A stretch of 64,000 nt of DNA from Selenomonadaceae bacterium (lineage in GTDB: Bacteria; Bacillota; Negativicutes; Selenomonadales; Selenomonadaceae). Position numbers and translations under genes: made by a program. Location: the NCBI GenBank assembly GCA_017554235.1, contig JAFZIV010000009.1, forward strand, positions 1 through 64,000, read 5' to 3'. Positions within the stretch are counted from its first letter, which is position 1. Each line of letters begins with the position of its first letter. The notes beneath the pieces were generated by a model. That model saw only the letters and a program-made list of their open reading frames with translations. It was not told the DNA's origin and did not search any database. This document shows positions 34,358 to 43,142 of the stretch, in pieces.

Positions 34358-35761
34358 ATGGATTTTGAAATTAAGTTGCCGGAATTGGCACGGCACGAAT
34401 ACACGATTGATTATGCGACAGGAAATTTCACGCTGAAAATTACTGACTACGCGCAGGCTGATATTCTTAAAAATTTTGTTGTAACGCGTGAATATAATTC
34501 GCGTATCAATCGCTGGATATTCAATATTGACGACACGCAACGGTTGACTTTGAAGACTCTGCGCGAAATTTTTTTTATATACGAAGGGAAAAATTTAATT
34601 GCCGTTAAAGATGAACTCGGACGCACTACCCGATACGTTTATGAAGAAAATTTGTTAACTCGCGTAATTTATCCTGACGGTAGCCAAATAAAATATTCTT
34701 ATGATGATAAAAAATTGGCAACTTGCTTTGAAGGCGGCAAAAATATTTTTCAAAACGAATATGACGAATTTGGACGATTGATGAAATCTTCTTATGATAA
34801 CGGCACGCGAAAATTTTTTTACGACGATAAAAATCGACAGACGATTGAAAGCGGACGAGATAATATTATTTACATGTGGAATCGCCACAAGTTGGTTGAG
34901 AAAATTATTTACGCTGATGAAACTTTTGAACTTTTCAAGTACGACGCCGATAACAGATTGAATTATAAACGGACACGTAACGGGGATGAATATTTTTGGC
35001 GATATGTTGAAGGACGTTTGACACGTGAAATTTTTCCGAATAATTTTATAAAAAAGTTTGAGTACGACGTGCAAGGAAATATTATAAGAATTTCAGACAG
35101 TGAAGGACATGAGGAAATTTTTTCTTATTCGACGAAAAATTTATTGATTGGAAAGCTTACCCGCTTAAACATTAAAGATTGGCGGCGCGAAGTTTGGGAA
35201 CGCGATATTGCGGGGCGAATTTTAATGCATGATATTAACGGGCAAGTTACACGTTACGCCTATGACGACGAGTCCCCTGCACCTTCGATGATTAAGACAC
35301 CTTGTGGTTACAAGTTCAATTTGTTTTATGATAAAGCTTACAGGCTTTTGACTGTTCGCACTGATGTTGGCGAATTTTCTTTTGCACATACTCCGATGAA
35401 TAAAACCATTGCCGCGCAAGAAAATATTTTTACGGCGGTTGAAAGTCCGGAAAAATTTTCCGAGCCATACGATATAAAAATTTTTGACACGGGCGGAAGA
35501 TTGATTGAGGCGCGTAAAAAAGTTGACGACAAATTCAAGCTTACGCGCTGGAAGTATGATTTAAACGATAACTGCATTGAGCGGCGCGATTGGTTGGATT
35601 TACAAACTTTGCAAAGTGCAACAGGAAGGGTTAAAATAATCAAGTACGAGTATGATTTACAAAATCGTTTGATTCGGAAAATTGACGGCGATAACGTGAC
35701 CAAATATTTTTATGATTGTTTGAATCGCTTGACGATAGAAAGAAAAGGTAAATTAAAGTAA
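34358..35761 (+). CDS. YD-repeat (Rhs-like) shell protein without toxin tip
   Basis: 467 residues. Many YD repeats are visible (GRTTRYVYEENLLTRVIYPDG in parts, YDEFGRLMKSSYDNGT, KFEYDVQGNIIRISDSEG, YDLQNRLIRKIDGDN), the motif that builds Rhs/Tc hollow beta-shells. It is much shorter than full Rhs proteins, has no signal peptide or PAAR domain, and ends (FYDCLNRLTIERKGK) without the conserved core end or a variable toxin domain. Flanked by two spike genes, so it is probably a cargo-holding component or an Rhs remnant. AAGGAG precedes the ATG; the stop overlaps the next ATG (TAATG). Confidence 0.82.
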   Translation: MDFEIKLPELARHEYTIDYATGNFTLKITDYAQADILKNFVVTREYNSRINRWIFNIDDTQRLTLKTLREIFFIYEGKNLIAVKDELGRTTRYVYEENLLTRVIYPDGSQIKYSYDDKKLATCFEGGKNIFQNEYDEFGRLMKSSYDNGTRKFFYDDKNRQTIESGRDNIIYMWNRHKLVEKIIYADETFELFKYDADNRLNYKRTRNGDEYFWRYVEGRLTREIFPNNFIKKFEYDVQGNIIRISDSEGHEEIFSYSTKNLLIGKLTRLNIKDWRREVWERDIAGRILMHDINGQVTRYAYDDESPAPSMIKTPCGYKFNLFYDKAYRLLTVRTDVGEFSFAHTPMNKTIAAQENIFTAVESPEKFSEPYDIKIFDTGGRLIEARKKVDDKFKLTRWKYDLNDNCIERRDWLDLQTLQSATGRVKIIKYEYDLQNRLIRKIDGDNVTKYFYDCLNRLTIERKGKLK

Positions 35762-37194
35762 TGGGATTGACTTCATCAGATAAAGAAAAAGCGATAAGTA
35801 TTCGCGACATTAAAATTGAGGGCGTAGAATTTCAACAGCTGATGCAGTTGGAAATAAACCACGCCGTAAACGAATATGCGAACGCTCGCCTGACTTTGAT
35901 TATGGAGGATAAGGAAGGCGAAAATTTTTTGAAACAAGCTGACGCCGATAAAATAAAAATTTCCGCTAAAGTCGATAATAAGGATACAGTTTTATTTCAA
36001 GGTTATGTTTCCAATGTGAGTTTTCAACCTACGGTCGATTATAATCTTTTGACGATTGATTTATATGACGCTTCCTACCTGCTTAACTGGAAACGTGCAA
36101 CTCAATCTTTCCAGAAACTTGAAGATAAATACGAGGACATTTTGAAAAAAACTGTTACAGAGGAAGGCGCAACGGTTCAATTAAAAGTTACTGATAAGGC
36201 GATTGAAAAAATGATTATTCGCCTGAATGAAACGTCTTGGCAATTTATAAAGCGTATGGCTTCGCAATTCAACGCCTCGATTTTTACAGATATTACCGCC
36301 GAAAAGCCAATGGTTACAATCGGTCTTCCTGATTCTAAAAAAACTGTTGAAATTACGGCTAAGCAAGTCAGTTACAATTTCGACGACGCGACATTTCAAT
36401 TTTTTAACGCCAATGAAACACTGAAAGCTAAGGACACGAAAATTATCAACGAAGATTTTGCGTCAGTGAGTGTCGATGGCTTATATGAATATTTAAATAT
36501 TGCCGACACGGTTAAGCTTAATGAAAAAGAATATATCGTAAAAAGTTTGAATATGAGATTCGTTGATACGGTTTTAGTAGCAAGTTACAATTTGGTCGGC
36601 AAGACGGCATTTTTTGTGCCTATTGAGACGCAACAAAATATTTACGGCAGAGTTTTTCGCGCACAAGTTAAGAAGGTCGAAAAGGATAAAGTTCAAGCGC
36701 ATTTGATTGACGTTGATGAAAAGTATGAGGAAGGTACAACTTGGTTTCCGTTTGCGACGGCTTATTCAAGTGCAGACGGTAGCGGTTGGTATGTTATGCC
36801 TGAGGTTGATGATTACGTAAGAATTTTATTTCCGTCAGTTGATACTAGTGATGCTTTTGCGTTGAGTTCGATTAACACTGCGCCGCTTAAAGAACCGAAG
36901 AATAAAAGCTTGAAAGCTCCCGGCGGTCGTGAAATTTTGTTGACGGACAAGGGCGTTGAGATTATTGCCGAACACCAAAAAACTTTTATTTTGCTTGACA
37001 AAGACAAGGGGATTAATATCGTTTCCGCAAAAGATATTGTCATTAACGCGGACGGAAATGTTTCTTTCGACGCTAAAGGAAAAATTCAGATGGTTTCACA
37101 AAAAGAAATTGCCGCGCAGAGTGGACAATCTCACATGAAAATTTTGTCAAATCAGATTGATATGGGCGGTAGCAATATTATTGTCGGTGAATAA
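35761..37194 (+). CDS. VgrG/gpD-like spike protein 2
   Basis: 477 residues, a shorter paralogue of spike 1. gpD-like N-terminus (IRDIKIEGVEFQQLMQLEI, NETSWQFIKRMASQFNASIF), then a gp5-like module (WFPFATAYSSADGSGWYVMP, EVDDYVRILFP) and a repetitive triple-helix-like tail (GVEIIAEHQKTFILLDKDKG, DIVINADGNVSFDAKGKIQM). The tail is typical of VgrG needles. Overlaps the YD gene by one base and is followed two bases later by the pentapeptide gene, so these three form one translational unit. Confidence 0.87.
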   Translation: MGLTSSDKEKAISIRDIKIEGVEFQQLMQLEINHAVNEYANARLTLIMEDKEGENFLKQADADKIKISAKVDNKDTVLFQGYVSNVSFQPTVDYNLLTIDLYDASYLLNWKRATQSFQKLEDKYEDILKKTVTEEGATVQLKVTDKAIEKMIIRLNETSWQFIKRMASQFNASIFTDITAEKPMVTIGLPDSKKTVEITAKQVSYNFDDATFQFFNANETLKAKDTKIINEDFASVSVDGLYEYLNIADTVKLNEKEYIVKSLNMRFVDTVLVASYNLVGKTAFFVPIETQQNIYGRVFRAQVKKVEKDKVQAHLIDVDEKYEEGTTWFPFATAYSSADGSGWYVMPEVDDYVRILFPSVDTSDAFALSSINTAPLKEPKNKSLKAPGGREILLTDKGVEIIAEHQKTFILLDKDKGINIVSAKDIVINADGNVSFDAKGKIQMVSQKEIAAQSGQSHMKILSNQIDMGGSNIIVGE

Positions 37195-37196
37195 AA

Positions 37197-38198
37197 ATGG
37201 AATTACTTCAAACTTTCGACGAATATTTAAACCTGCGATACAAACCGCTTGAAACTGAATTTATGAAAAAAGTCGGGCGGAATTTAAGCAAAGAAGTTTC
37301 GACGATTAGAAAATTTTGCCTTGAGGAATGGCAAAAAGCTCTTGCCTATGCTTGCGAAATTCAGCAAAAGGAAAATAAAATCTGCGCGTATATGAGCATC
37401 TCATTTTTAAATACATCTCTGATTGACGATAAACCAACTTTTCAAATAGATTTTTACAATGAAGAATGGGTTTACGGTGAGGCTTGGGCGCGTTATCGTA
37501 TGAGCGCGGATTTTCTTTTCAAGTATTGGAAAGATTTTAAATTTGATGCGCTTGACGACAGATTTTTTATTCGTAGTAAAATTTCTAAAGTTGAGATTAA
37601 GCCGTTGTTTTGGGGAACACTTGACAAGTTGACTTTTCTGTTTACTTGTTACGCGAAATATTTTGCGCGGCGTCTTGTCTATTACAGCGAATTTGACGAA
37701 TTAATTAAGGCAGAAAACTTTTACGTGACTTGCGGAACTTATCTTGATTGGCAGAACAGAATTTGCGCGATGTTGCCTGAAATTGACTTGCTTAACCCCG
37801 ACGCCAATGAAGAAACAAACTTTCGCCCCGTCAAGAAAAAAATTTATAGGCATAAAAAGTTTAGCGACTTAGACCTGCGCGGATGTCAATTTGTAGATTG
37901 TCGGTTCGATAATTTTACTTTTGAGAATTTAAAATTAACTGACGCGATTTTTTTGAATTGCCGATTCACGTCAACGAAATTCGTAAATGTAAAAATGGCG
38001 GGCTGTGATTTATTCGAGTGCTACTTTAAAAATTGCACCTTTGAAAATTGTACGTCAAGCCCTGCTGATGTTGCAGAGGACAATGACGAATATTTTGCGC
38101 CAATGCGAATGTACCATTGTTTTCTTTTGCAAATTAACATTGATGAAAGTTGTAACTTTGACGAATGGATTAAAATTGATTGTTACGAGAAAGAATAA
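37197..38198 (+). CDS. Spike-cassette protein with C-terminal pentapeptide-like repeats
   Basis: 333 residues. Residues 1-205 are an unrecognised, probably alpha/beta domain rich in aromatics (WVYGEAWARYRMSADFLFKYW). Residues about 220-285 are pentapeptide-like repeats with cysteines and phenylalanines (DLDLRGCQFVDCRFDNFTF, GCDLFECYFKNCTFENC). Pentapeptide-repeat proteins commonly accompany PAAR/VgrG genes as adaptor-like accessories, so an effector-loading or immunity role is possible but unproven. Last gene of the cassette; a separate promoter begins 29 bases after its stop. Confidence 0.7.
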   Translation: MELLQTFDEYLNLRYKPLETEFMKKVGRNLSKEVSTIRKFCLEEWQKALAYACEIQQKENKICAYMSISFLNTSLIDDKPTFQIDFYNEEWVYGEAWARYRMSADFLFKYWKDFKFDALDDRFFIRSKISKVEIKPLFWGTLDKLTFLFTCYAKYFARRLVYYSEFDELIKAENFYVTCGTYLDWQNRICAMLPEIDLLNPDANEETNFRPVKKKIYRHKKFSDLDLRGCQFVDCRFDNFTFENLKLTDAIFLNCRFTSTKFVNVKMAGCDLFECYFKNCTFENCTSSPADVAEDNDEYFAPMRMYHCFLLQINIDESCNFDEWIKIDCYEKE

Positions 38199-38227
38199 AT
38201 ATTTGTAAAGACGAAAATAAAAAATCC

Positions 38228-38256
38228 TTAACATTTTTTAAGTTGGTGCGTATAAT
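38228..38256 (+). promoter_or_regulatory. Strong sigma-A-type promoter of the small-peptide gene
   Basis: TTAACA (38228-38233), exactly 17 bases, TATAAT (38251-38256), 36 bases before the ATG at 38293. Five of six and six of six consensus matches. Confidence 0.7.
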
Positions 38257-38292
38257 AAGCAGAAAGAAATTTAATTTAAGGAGTTGTCAACA

Positions 38293-38478
38293 ATGAACGT
38301 TGAAGAAAGATTAACGAAGATGGATTTTTACAAATTAAGCAAGGTGCAGGAAAGTTTGTTGCAAAAGATTAACGTTCGCCGCGCCCGCGATAATGAATTA
38401 ATGGATTTGGATGAACTGGATTACGTTGCAGCGGCAGGTACTCCTACTCAACAAAAATATCCGCCTAAAAAATCCTAA
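38293..38478 (+). CDS. Small peptide with RiPP-precursor-like leader
   Basis: 61 residues. AAGGAG lies nine bases before the ATG. The N-terminal 45 residues are a charged amphipathic helix (VEERLTKMDFYKLSKVQ) ending in an acidic stretch and LDELDYVAAAG. This resembles the ELxxVxGG-type leader cleavage region of ribosomal peptides, but with AAAG. The remainder, TPTQQKYPPKKS, would be a 12-residue basic core with no Cys and two Pro. No modification enzyme, peptidase or exporter is adjacent; a glycosyltransferase follows. It has its own promoter and terminator, so it is very likely expressed. Function unknown. Confidence 0.7.
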   Translation: MNVEERLTKMDFYKLSKVQESLLQKINVRRARDNELMDLDELDYVAAAGTPTQQKYPPKKS

Positions 38479-38489
38479 GTCTTCAGAGA

Positions 38490-38525
38490 TCGTCGAAGAG
38501 AAAAAAACTTTTCGGCGATTTTTTT
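38490..38525 (+). terminator. Rho-independent terminator of the small-peptide gene
   Basis: TCGTCGAA (38490-38497) pairs with TTCGGCGA (38511-38518), eight pairs including one G-U, followed by T7. Confidence 0.85.
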
Positions 38526-38553
38526 ATTTGCGAAATTCTGTTATAATGTTCAT

Positions 38554-39702
38554 ATGTACAAAAAAATTTTAGTTATAAACTTAATGCATCTCGGCGATTT
38601 AATGTTGGTCACGCCGACTTTGCGAACGCTAAGGAAAAATTTTCCGACGGCGCACATTGCTTTACTTGCCGATAAAAAACTTGCTGACCTCGTTCAGCTT
38701 AACAAACATCTTGATGAATGTATTTTGATTGACAAGAAGGGCGTTGACGATAATCTTTTCAACTTCGTAAAATTTATTTTCAAGATTCGTGAGAAAAAAT
38801 TTGATCTCGTGATAAATCTTCACCGTAACGAAAGGGCATCGGCGTTGGCGGCTTTCAGCGGCGCGGAAAAAATTGTCGGTTACTCTAAGCCGGTTTTTTC
38901 GCTGTTCTTTGATAAAGTTATGCCTAATCCTTCGATAGCTCGTCATATCAAACACGGCTTTAAGACGGAATATGTTCCCGGCTCTCAACATCAAGTTAAA
39001 TCCCATTTTGACGTACTGCGCGAAGCTTGCGGCATAACTGAATTTGATGACGGCGGCTTGGAAATGTGGATTGATGACTCCACGAAGATTGAGTCTACAA
39101 AAATTTTCAATGAAAACTTTCCGCCAAATACAAAGGTTATCGCGTTCAATATCGGTGCAAGTTGGCTGACTAAACGCTGGCTTGAAGATTATTTTGCAAC
39201 CTGCGCGGACGAACTGATAAGGCGCGGTTACGGCGTTGCATTTCTCGGCGGACCAATGGACGAAGAAATTGTCGCGTCTTGCGTCGATAAGATGACAGAA
39301 AAAAATAACCCGTTGATGAAAATTTTCACGGGCAAATTTACTTTGGCAATGGTCGCAGGATTTTTGGATAAGTGCGTTTTATTTTTGACAACTGATTCGG
39401 GACCAATGCACATAGGCGTTGCGCGAAATATTCCTATCGTCACGATGTTTGGCGCGTCGCCTGTACCGGGCTTTTATCCTTACGACGCGAAAGATATTTT
39501 GATTAAGTCGCCTGAACCTTGTCACCCTTGCGGCAAACATACTTGTCCCCGCGCAGGTTCAGATAATTTGGCTTGCATGAAAAAAATTCCCGTCGAAGTC
39601 GTAATGAAGTACGTCGACGAGCTTTTAAAAAATTATGGGCAACCTGCAGAAAAAATTCCACGCGTCTATGGTGCGTATCAATGCCGCGTGATTGAAACTT
39701 AG
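38554..39702 (+). CDS. Heptosyltransferase-family (GT9) glycosyltransferase
   Basis: 382 residues. GT-B fold of family 9: N-terminal KILVINLMHLGDLMLVTPTL, FDLVINLHRNERAS, then the nucleotide-sugar domain with NIGASWLTKRW, LGGPMDEE and TTDSGPMHIGVARNIPIV. It likely adds ADP-heptose to the LPS inner core, which fits the gmhA homologue at 25.5 kb. A TATAAT at about 38540 suggests its own promoter. The C-terminal CHPCGKHTCP is common in this family. Waa member identity is not assigned. Confidence 0.88.
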   Translation: MYKKILVINLMHLGDLMLVTPTLRTLRKNFPTAHIALLADKKLADLVQLNKHLDECILIDKKGVDDNLFNFVKFIFKIREKKFDLVINLHRNERASALAAFSGAEKIVGYSKPVFSLFFDKVMPNPSIARHIKHGFKTEYVPGSQHQVKSHFDVLREACGITEFDDGGLEMWIDDSTKIESTKIFNENFPPNTKVIAFNIGASWLTKRWLEDYFATCADELIRRGYGVAFLGGPMDEEIVASCVDKMTEKNNPLMKIFTGKFTLAMVAGFLDKCVLFLTTDSGPMHIGVARNIPIVTMFGASPVPGFYPYDAKDILIKSPEPCHPCGKHTCPRAGSDNLACMKKIPVEVVMKYVDELLKNYGQPAEKIPRVYGAYQCRVIET

Positions 39703-39717
39703 CTAAATAATCAAACG

Positions 39718-40212
39718 TCATTGCTCATTTGCTAAAAAACAATTATAGCGAACAGATGAACCGTCCGTATATTTTGTAACGATTCTTTCTTCGGTAAATC
39801 CACATTTACGGTAGAAATCAATAGTCTCATCGTCGGTTTGAACTTTAACACAGTTTAATTTCTCACATTCCATTACTTGGCTAATCATGTGTCTGCCAAT
39901 TCCTTTGAAACGACAATCTCCGCGTACAGCAAGCCCAACAATTTCCGCAAAAGTATCTGACCGATTCAAAATCAATATGCCTAATTTTTTATCGTTATCT
40001 TCGCATAAAAATATTTTCACAATCGAATTATCAATAAATTGTTCAATCTTCGATTTGTATTTTTCATAAGATGGTTTATACATACACGACGAATAAATAG
40101 AAAATGCTTCGTCTGATAATAACCAATTTACATTATTACACGGTACAACTTTCAAATCAGATAACAGTGACCTTTCCGTTAATCCTTTATTTTCCAAAAT
40201 TACATTTGACAT
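39718..40212 (-). CDS. GNAT-family N-acetyltransferase
   Basis: 164 residues. GNAT motif A is visible as VGLAVRGDCRFKGIGRHM (acetyl-CoA pyrophosphate loop R-x-x-G-x-G/A variant), followed by VKVQTDDETIDFYRKCGF. Substrate unknown. Its 5' end overlaps the end of ysxC by 13 bases, so they are cotranscribed. Confidence 0.82.
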   Translation of the reverse strand: MSNVILENKGLTERSLLSDLKVVPCNNVNWLLSDEAFSIYSSCMYKPSYEKYKSKIEQFIDNSIVKIFLCEDNDKKLGILILNRSDTFAEIVGLAVRGDCRFKGIGRHMISQVMECEKLNCVKVQTDDETIDFYRKCGFTEERIVTKYTDGSSVRYNCFLANEQ

Positions 40213-40826
40213 GTCGAATCCAAAATAGTTTGCAGTAATTCTTCGCGCCCCGAATTATTTTGCGAAGAATACGGCAATATAGGAAGTTCCTCAATGCCGA
40301 AAGAATTTTTTATAATCGTAAATTGTTTTTTCTGTTCAGTCTTGCTAAGTTTGTCCGCCTTCGTCGCAATGATGAGGACGGGCAAATTTTTTTCGACAAG
40401 CCACGCGAAAAATTGTTTATCGCTGTCCATTGGCGCGTGACGCATATCGACGAGTTGACACACAAATTTTAAATTCTGACTTGCCAATAAATATTCCTCA
40501 ATAAATTTTGCCCAAACACGGCGATTAGTTTTGCTGGTCTTCGCGTAACCGTAGCCGGGCAAGTCAACTAAATGTATCGGCGTAAAATGTTCATTTACCT
40601 TCAACGTCACGCGAAAAAAATTTATAGTTTGCGTCTTGCCGGGCGTCTGTGAAGTTCGTGCAAGATTTTTTCTGTTGCACAAAGAATTTATCAGCGACGA
40701 CTTACCGACATTAGACCGACCAATAAACGCAATTTCAGGCAATTTTTCTTCGGGATATTGACTTTTATTGACGGCGGACGCTACGTAATCACTCTTAGTC
40801 ACAATAATTTTTTCGTCCAAATTCAT
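40200..40826 (-). CDS. engB: Ribosome biogenesis GTPase YsxC/EngB
   Basis: 208 residues from ATG 40826, preceded by AGGTGG. G1 GRSNVGKSSLIN, G2 TPGKTQTINFF, G3 DLPGYGYAK, G4 TKADKLS. Essential GTPase for 50S subunit assembly. Two GTG codons directly upstream are less likely starts. Follows queF in the same minus-strand run. Confidence 0.95.
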   Translation of the reverse strand: MNLDEKIIVTKSDYVASAVNKSQYPEEKLPEIAFIGRSNVGKSSLINSLCNRKNLARTSQTPGKTQTINFFRVTLKVNEHFTPIHLVDLPGYGYAKTSKTNRRVWAKFIEEYLLASQNLKFVCQLVDMRHAPMDSDKQFFAWLVEKNLPVLIIATKADKLSKTEQKKQFTIIKNSFGIEELPILPYSSQNNSGREELLQTILDSTCQM

Positions 40827-40853
40827 CACCACCTGAAAAATTTTTTAGACAAC

Positions 40854-41291
40854 TTAAAGATAATTAGCTAAGCGATTTTTGGCAAACTCTTCAAATTCTC
40901 CTTGCCCATAATTGACGAAGGGAACGATTGAAATTCCTCCGCGCACGCTGAAATTTCCTTCGACTTCAAGATAACGCGGTTGCAAAAGCTTAATTAAGTC
41001 ATCAGCAATGCGATTAACGGCTTCTTCGTGAAAAATCCCGGTATTCCTAAAACTCGTCAAATAAAGTTTCAAGCTTTTACTTTCGACAAGTTTTTCATTG
41101 GGAATATAATTAATTTTAATCGTCGCAAAATCCGGCTGATGAGTGACGGGACAGACGCAAGTAAATTCGCCGCTTGTCAACCGTACAAAATAATTTTTAT
41201 CGCGATTTTTATTGGGTATTGCCTCCAAAAAATCCGCATTATATTCAAAATTGTAATCGACAGTTTTACCTAAATTTTTCAGTTCACTCAT
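40854..41291 (-). CDS. queF: NADPH-dependent 7-cyano-7-deazaguanine reductase QueF
   Basis: 145 residues, the short unimodular (YkvM) type. Catalytic cysteine in FTCVCPVTHQPDFA; ESKSLKLYLTSFRNTGIFHE binds preQ0; the C-terminal RGGISIVPFVNYG is typical. Reduces preQ0 to preQ1 for queuosine. ATG 41291 (GGAGG upstream) overlaps the stop of the protease gene as ATGA. queC, queD and queE are not in the window. Confidence 0.95.
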   Translation of the reverse strand: MSELKNLGKTVDYNFEYNADFLEAIPNKNRDKNYFVRLTSGEFTCVCPVTHQPDFATIKINYIPNEKLVESKSLKLYLTSFRNTGIFHEEAVNRIADDLIKLLQPRYLEVEGNFSVRGGISIVPFVNYGQGEFEEFAKNRLANYL

Positions 41292-41785
41292 AATTTTTTC
41301 CTCCATTGTACATTCCACGCCGTTAAAATTTCCAAAGATTTTTCCGCGAAAATCGGTACAAGTTTTTGCATTGGTGGCGTTAAATTTATTCCTAAGTCGA
41401 GACTGTACGGTTGCACGCCTAAAAGTTCAACGCAGGGAATTTTTTTGCCGGTAATTTCAAGCATTGTCAAAATATCCTGTATGCCGACTTCGTGAACAGA
41501 AATTTTTTGTGTAAAATGATTTAAAATTTCGTCGCCGCGCAGATGAAAAATTTTCCCAGCCTCCGCGCCGCCGTCAATCGAATCAATTATCAAAAGTTTT
41601 GATGTGCCAACTACAAAGTGCATAAGTTCAACGCCAAGCGTGCCGCCGTCAAGCAACTGAACATTTTCAGGGAATATGTAATTGTCTTGTAAAAATTCTA
41701 CGACGCGCACTCCAAAACCTTCATCGCTTAAAATTGTATTGCCAATTCCAAGCACGGTAATTTCACTTGCAAATAAACTTTCCAC
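41288..41785 (-). CDS. Hydrogenase maturation protease (HybD/HyaD family)
   Basis: 165 residues. Family motifs: VLGIGNTILSDEGFGVRVVE with the Ni-ligand Glu/Asp, LLDGGTLGVELMHFV, LIIDSIDGG and the His in SVHEVGIQDIL. It removes the C-terminal extension of a NiFe-hydrogenase large subunit after nickel insertion. No hydrogenase or hyp gene lies in the window, so the target is elsewhere. Coupled to queF by ATGA. Confidence 0.9.
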   Translation of the reverse strand: MESLFASEITVLGIGNTILSDEGFGVRVVEFLQDNYIFPENVQLLDGGTLGVELMHFVVGTSKLLIIDSIDGGAEAGKIFHLRGDEILNHFTQKISVHEVGIQDILTMLEITGKKIPCVELLGVQPYSLDLGINLTPPMQKLVPIFAEKSLEILTAWNVQWRKKL

Positions 41786-41863
41786 ACCAGACCTCCTATA
41801 AATAAAACTTGATTTTCTCTTTGTAAGCCATTAAAATAAAATAAATTTGAAGGGAGATTTTTA

Positions 41864-42370
41864 ATGGGAATACTCGACAGAATAAAAAATTTATTGCCGA
41901 AACGCAAGCCGCCAGAGCCGGTTAATAACGTCCCGAAGGAAAAAGAAAATATTCGTAAATCTTTCGGCAAATATTGTAACGCAAATCACGGCACGAGCGA
42001 CGGAAAACTTTGTCCGAAATGTACCGCGCTTTTAACGACGGTAATGTTAAAAATTCAGCGTTGCCCCTACGGGATCGGCAAGCCTGTTTGTGACAGTTGC
42101 GAAACGCCTTGCTTTGGAGAGGATGCTACAAATAATTTTCTTGAGATTATGAAATCCAGTCGCAAAAAAATGTTCCTGTCACATCCGCTGATGACGATTA
42201 AACATAAAATTGCGAATATCGGCGCGGACTATGCCAAAATGCAACGTGATAAAAATTCCACCGAAAAGCAAAAAAATCAGGAGGAGAAAGCTAAATCACG
42301 TATCGCCAACGCCTTTAAGTCTCCGAAAAATTCTTCCAAGTCGAAGAAAAATAAAAAGAAGAAAAAATAA
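41864..42370 (+). CDS. Nitrous-oxide-stimulated-promoter-type small cysteine protein
   Basis: 168 residues. Central cysteine pattern YCNANHG, LCPKCTALLT, QRCPYGIGKPVCDSCETPCF, then KKMFLSHPLMTIKH, which matches the family named after a nitrous oxide-stimulated promoter. Biochemical role unknown; probably metal-binding. N-terminal basic/proline segment and a very lysine-rich C-terminus (last 40 residues) extend the domain. Divergent from the protease gene; a heptad repeat follows the stop. Confidence 0.8.
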   Translation: MGILDRIKNLLPKRKPPEPVNNVPKEKENIRKSFGKYCNANHGTSDGKLCPKCTALLTTVMLKIQRCPYGIGKPVCDSCETPCFGEDATNNFLEIMKSSRKKMFLSHPLMTIKHKIANIGADYAKMQRDKNSTEKQKNQEEKAKSRIANAFKSPKNSSKSKKNKKKKK

Positions 42371-42376
42371 TTTAAG

Positions 42377-42440
42377 TAGTCAGTGGAAAGTGGTCAGTGG
42401 TCAGTGAAAAAACTCTTCACTCCTCACTCTTCACTCTTAA
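42377..42440. repeat. Heptad inverted repeat between convergent genes
   Basis: AGTCAGT, GGAAAGT, GGTCAGT, GGTCAGT on the left; TTCACTC, CTCACTC, TTCACTC on the right. It fills the gap between two convergent genes, where it could also act as a transcription barrier. Confidence 0.85.
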
Positions 42441-42444
42441 CCAA

Positions 42445-43125
42445 TTATTTCAGACATTTAAAGCAGGCAAAAGATTTTACGTTGGAAATTTCAACGCGCC
42501 TGTAAATTTTTTTTAGCTTATTTTCTAGCGACGAAAGATTTTTATGAGGCGGAGTGAAAACTCCTACGCGATTGCAAAATTGTTTAACAAAAAAATCTGT
42601 ATGCGAATTTTGACCAGTGACATATGATGAACCGCAGAAAATTCCGTTCGGCTTAAGGACGCGGAAAATTTCTTTATGAGCGGCGTTTTTGTCCGGGAAG
42701 GCGTGCAGACCGTTTACCGACAATACCACGTCGAAAAATTTGTCCGAAAAAGAAAGTTTGCCGACATCGCCTTGAATAAAGGTAACGTTCGGCAAACTTA
42801 TTTTATTGGCGTACGATTGTGCCGCGTTTAACATAGCCGTTGAGTAATCTACGCAAAAAATTTCTGATTCTGTCAAGCCTTCGTAAAGCGGTAACGTAAA
42901 CACACCCGTCCCTACAGGAACTTCCAAGAGCTTGCCCTTAAAATTTTTCGGTACACCTGATAACGCTTTATTCAAAAATTTAAAATACTCTTCTACAGAT
43001 AGTCCCCAAAAAAATTTCAGTGCAAATTTCCCGACACATGTTGACGCCGTCATCATTCCATCGTACAACTTAGATAATTTCCCGACGCCTTCGTATGCTG
43101 CAAAAATTCTCTCTTCCCGTCCCAT
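42445..43125 (-). CDS. Class I SAM-dependent methyltransferase
   Basis: 226 residues. Motif I LLEVPVGTGVFTLPL, motif II IFCVDYSTAML, VTFIQGDVGKLSF, FDVVLSVNGLHAFPD and LKPNGIFCGSSYV give an UbiE/MenG-like small-molecule methyltransferase. Substrate unknown. The ATG lacks a clear ribosome binding site; it starts 18 bases after the YbjN-like gene and may be coupled. Confidence 0.82.
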   Translation of the reverse strand: MGREERIFAAYEGVGKLSKLYDGMMTASTCVGKFALKFFWGLSVEEYFKFLNKALSGVPKNFKGKLLEVPVGTGVFTLPLYEGLTESEIFCVDYSTAMLNAAQSYANKISLPNVTFIQGDVGKLSFSDKFFDVVLSVNGLHAFPDKNAAHKEIFRVLKPNGIFCGSSYVTGQNSHTDFFVKQFCNRVGVFTPPHKNLSSLENKLKKIYRRVEISNVKSFACFKCLK

Positions 43126-43142
43126 TTGGTTACAAAATTTTA

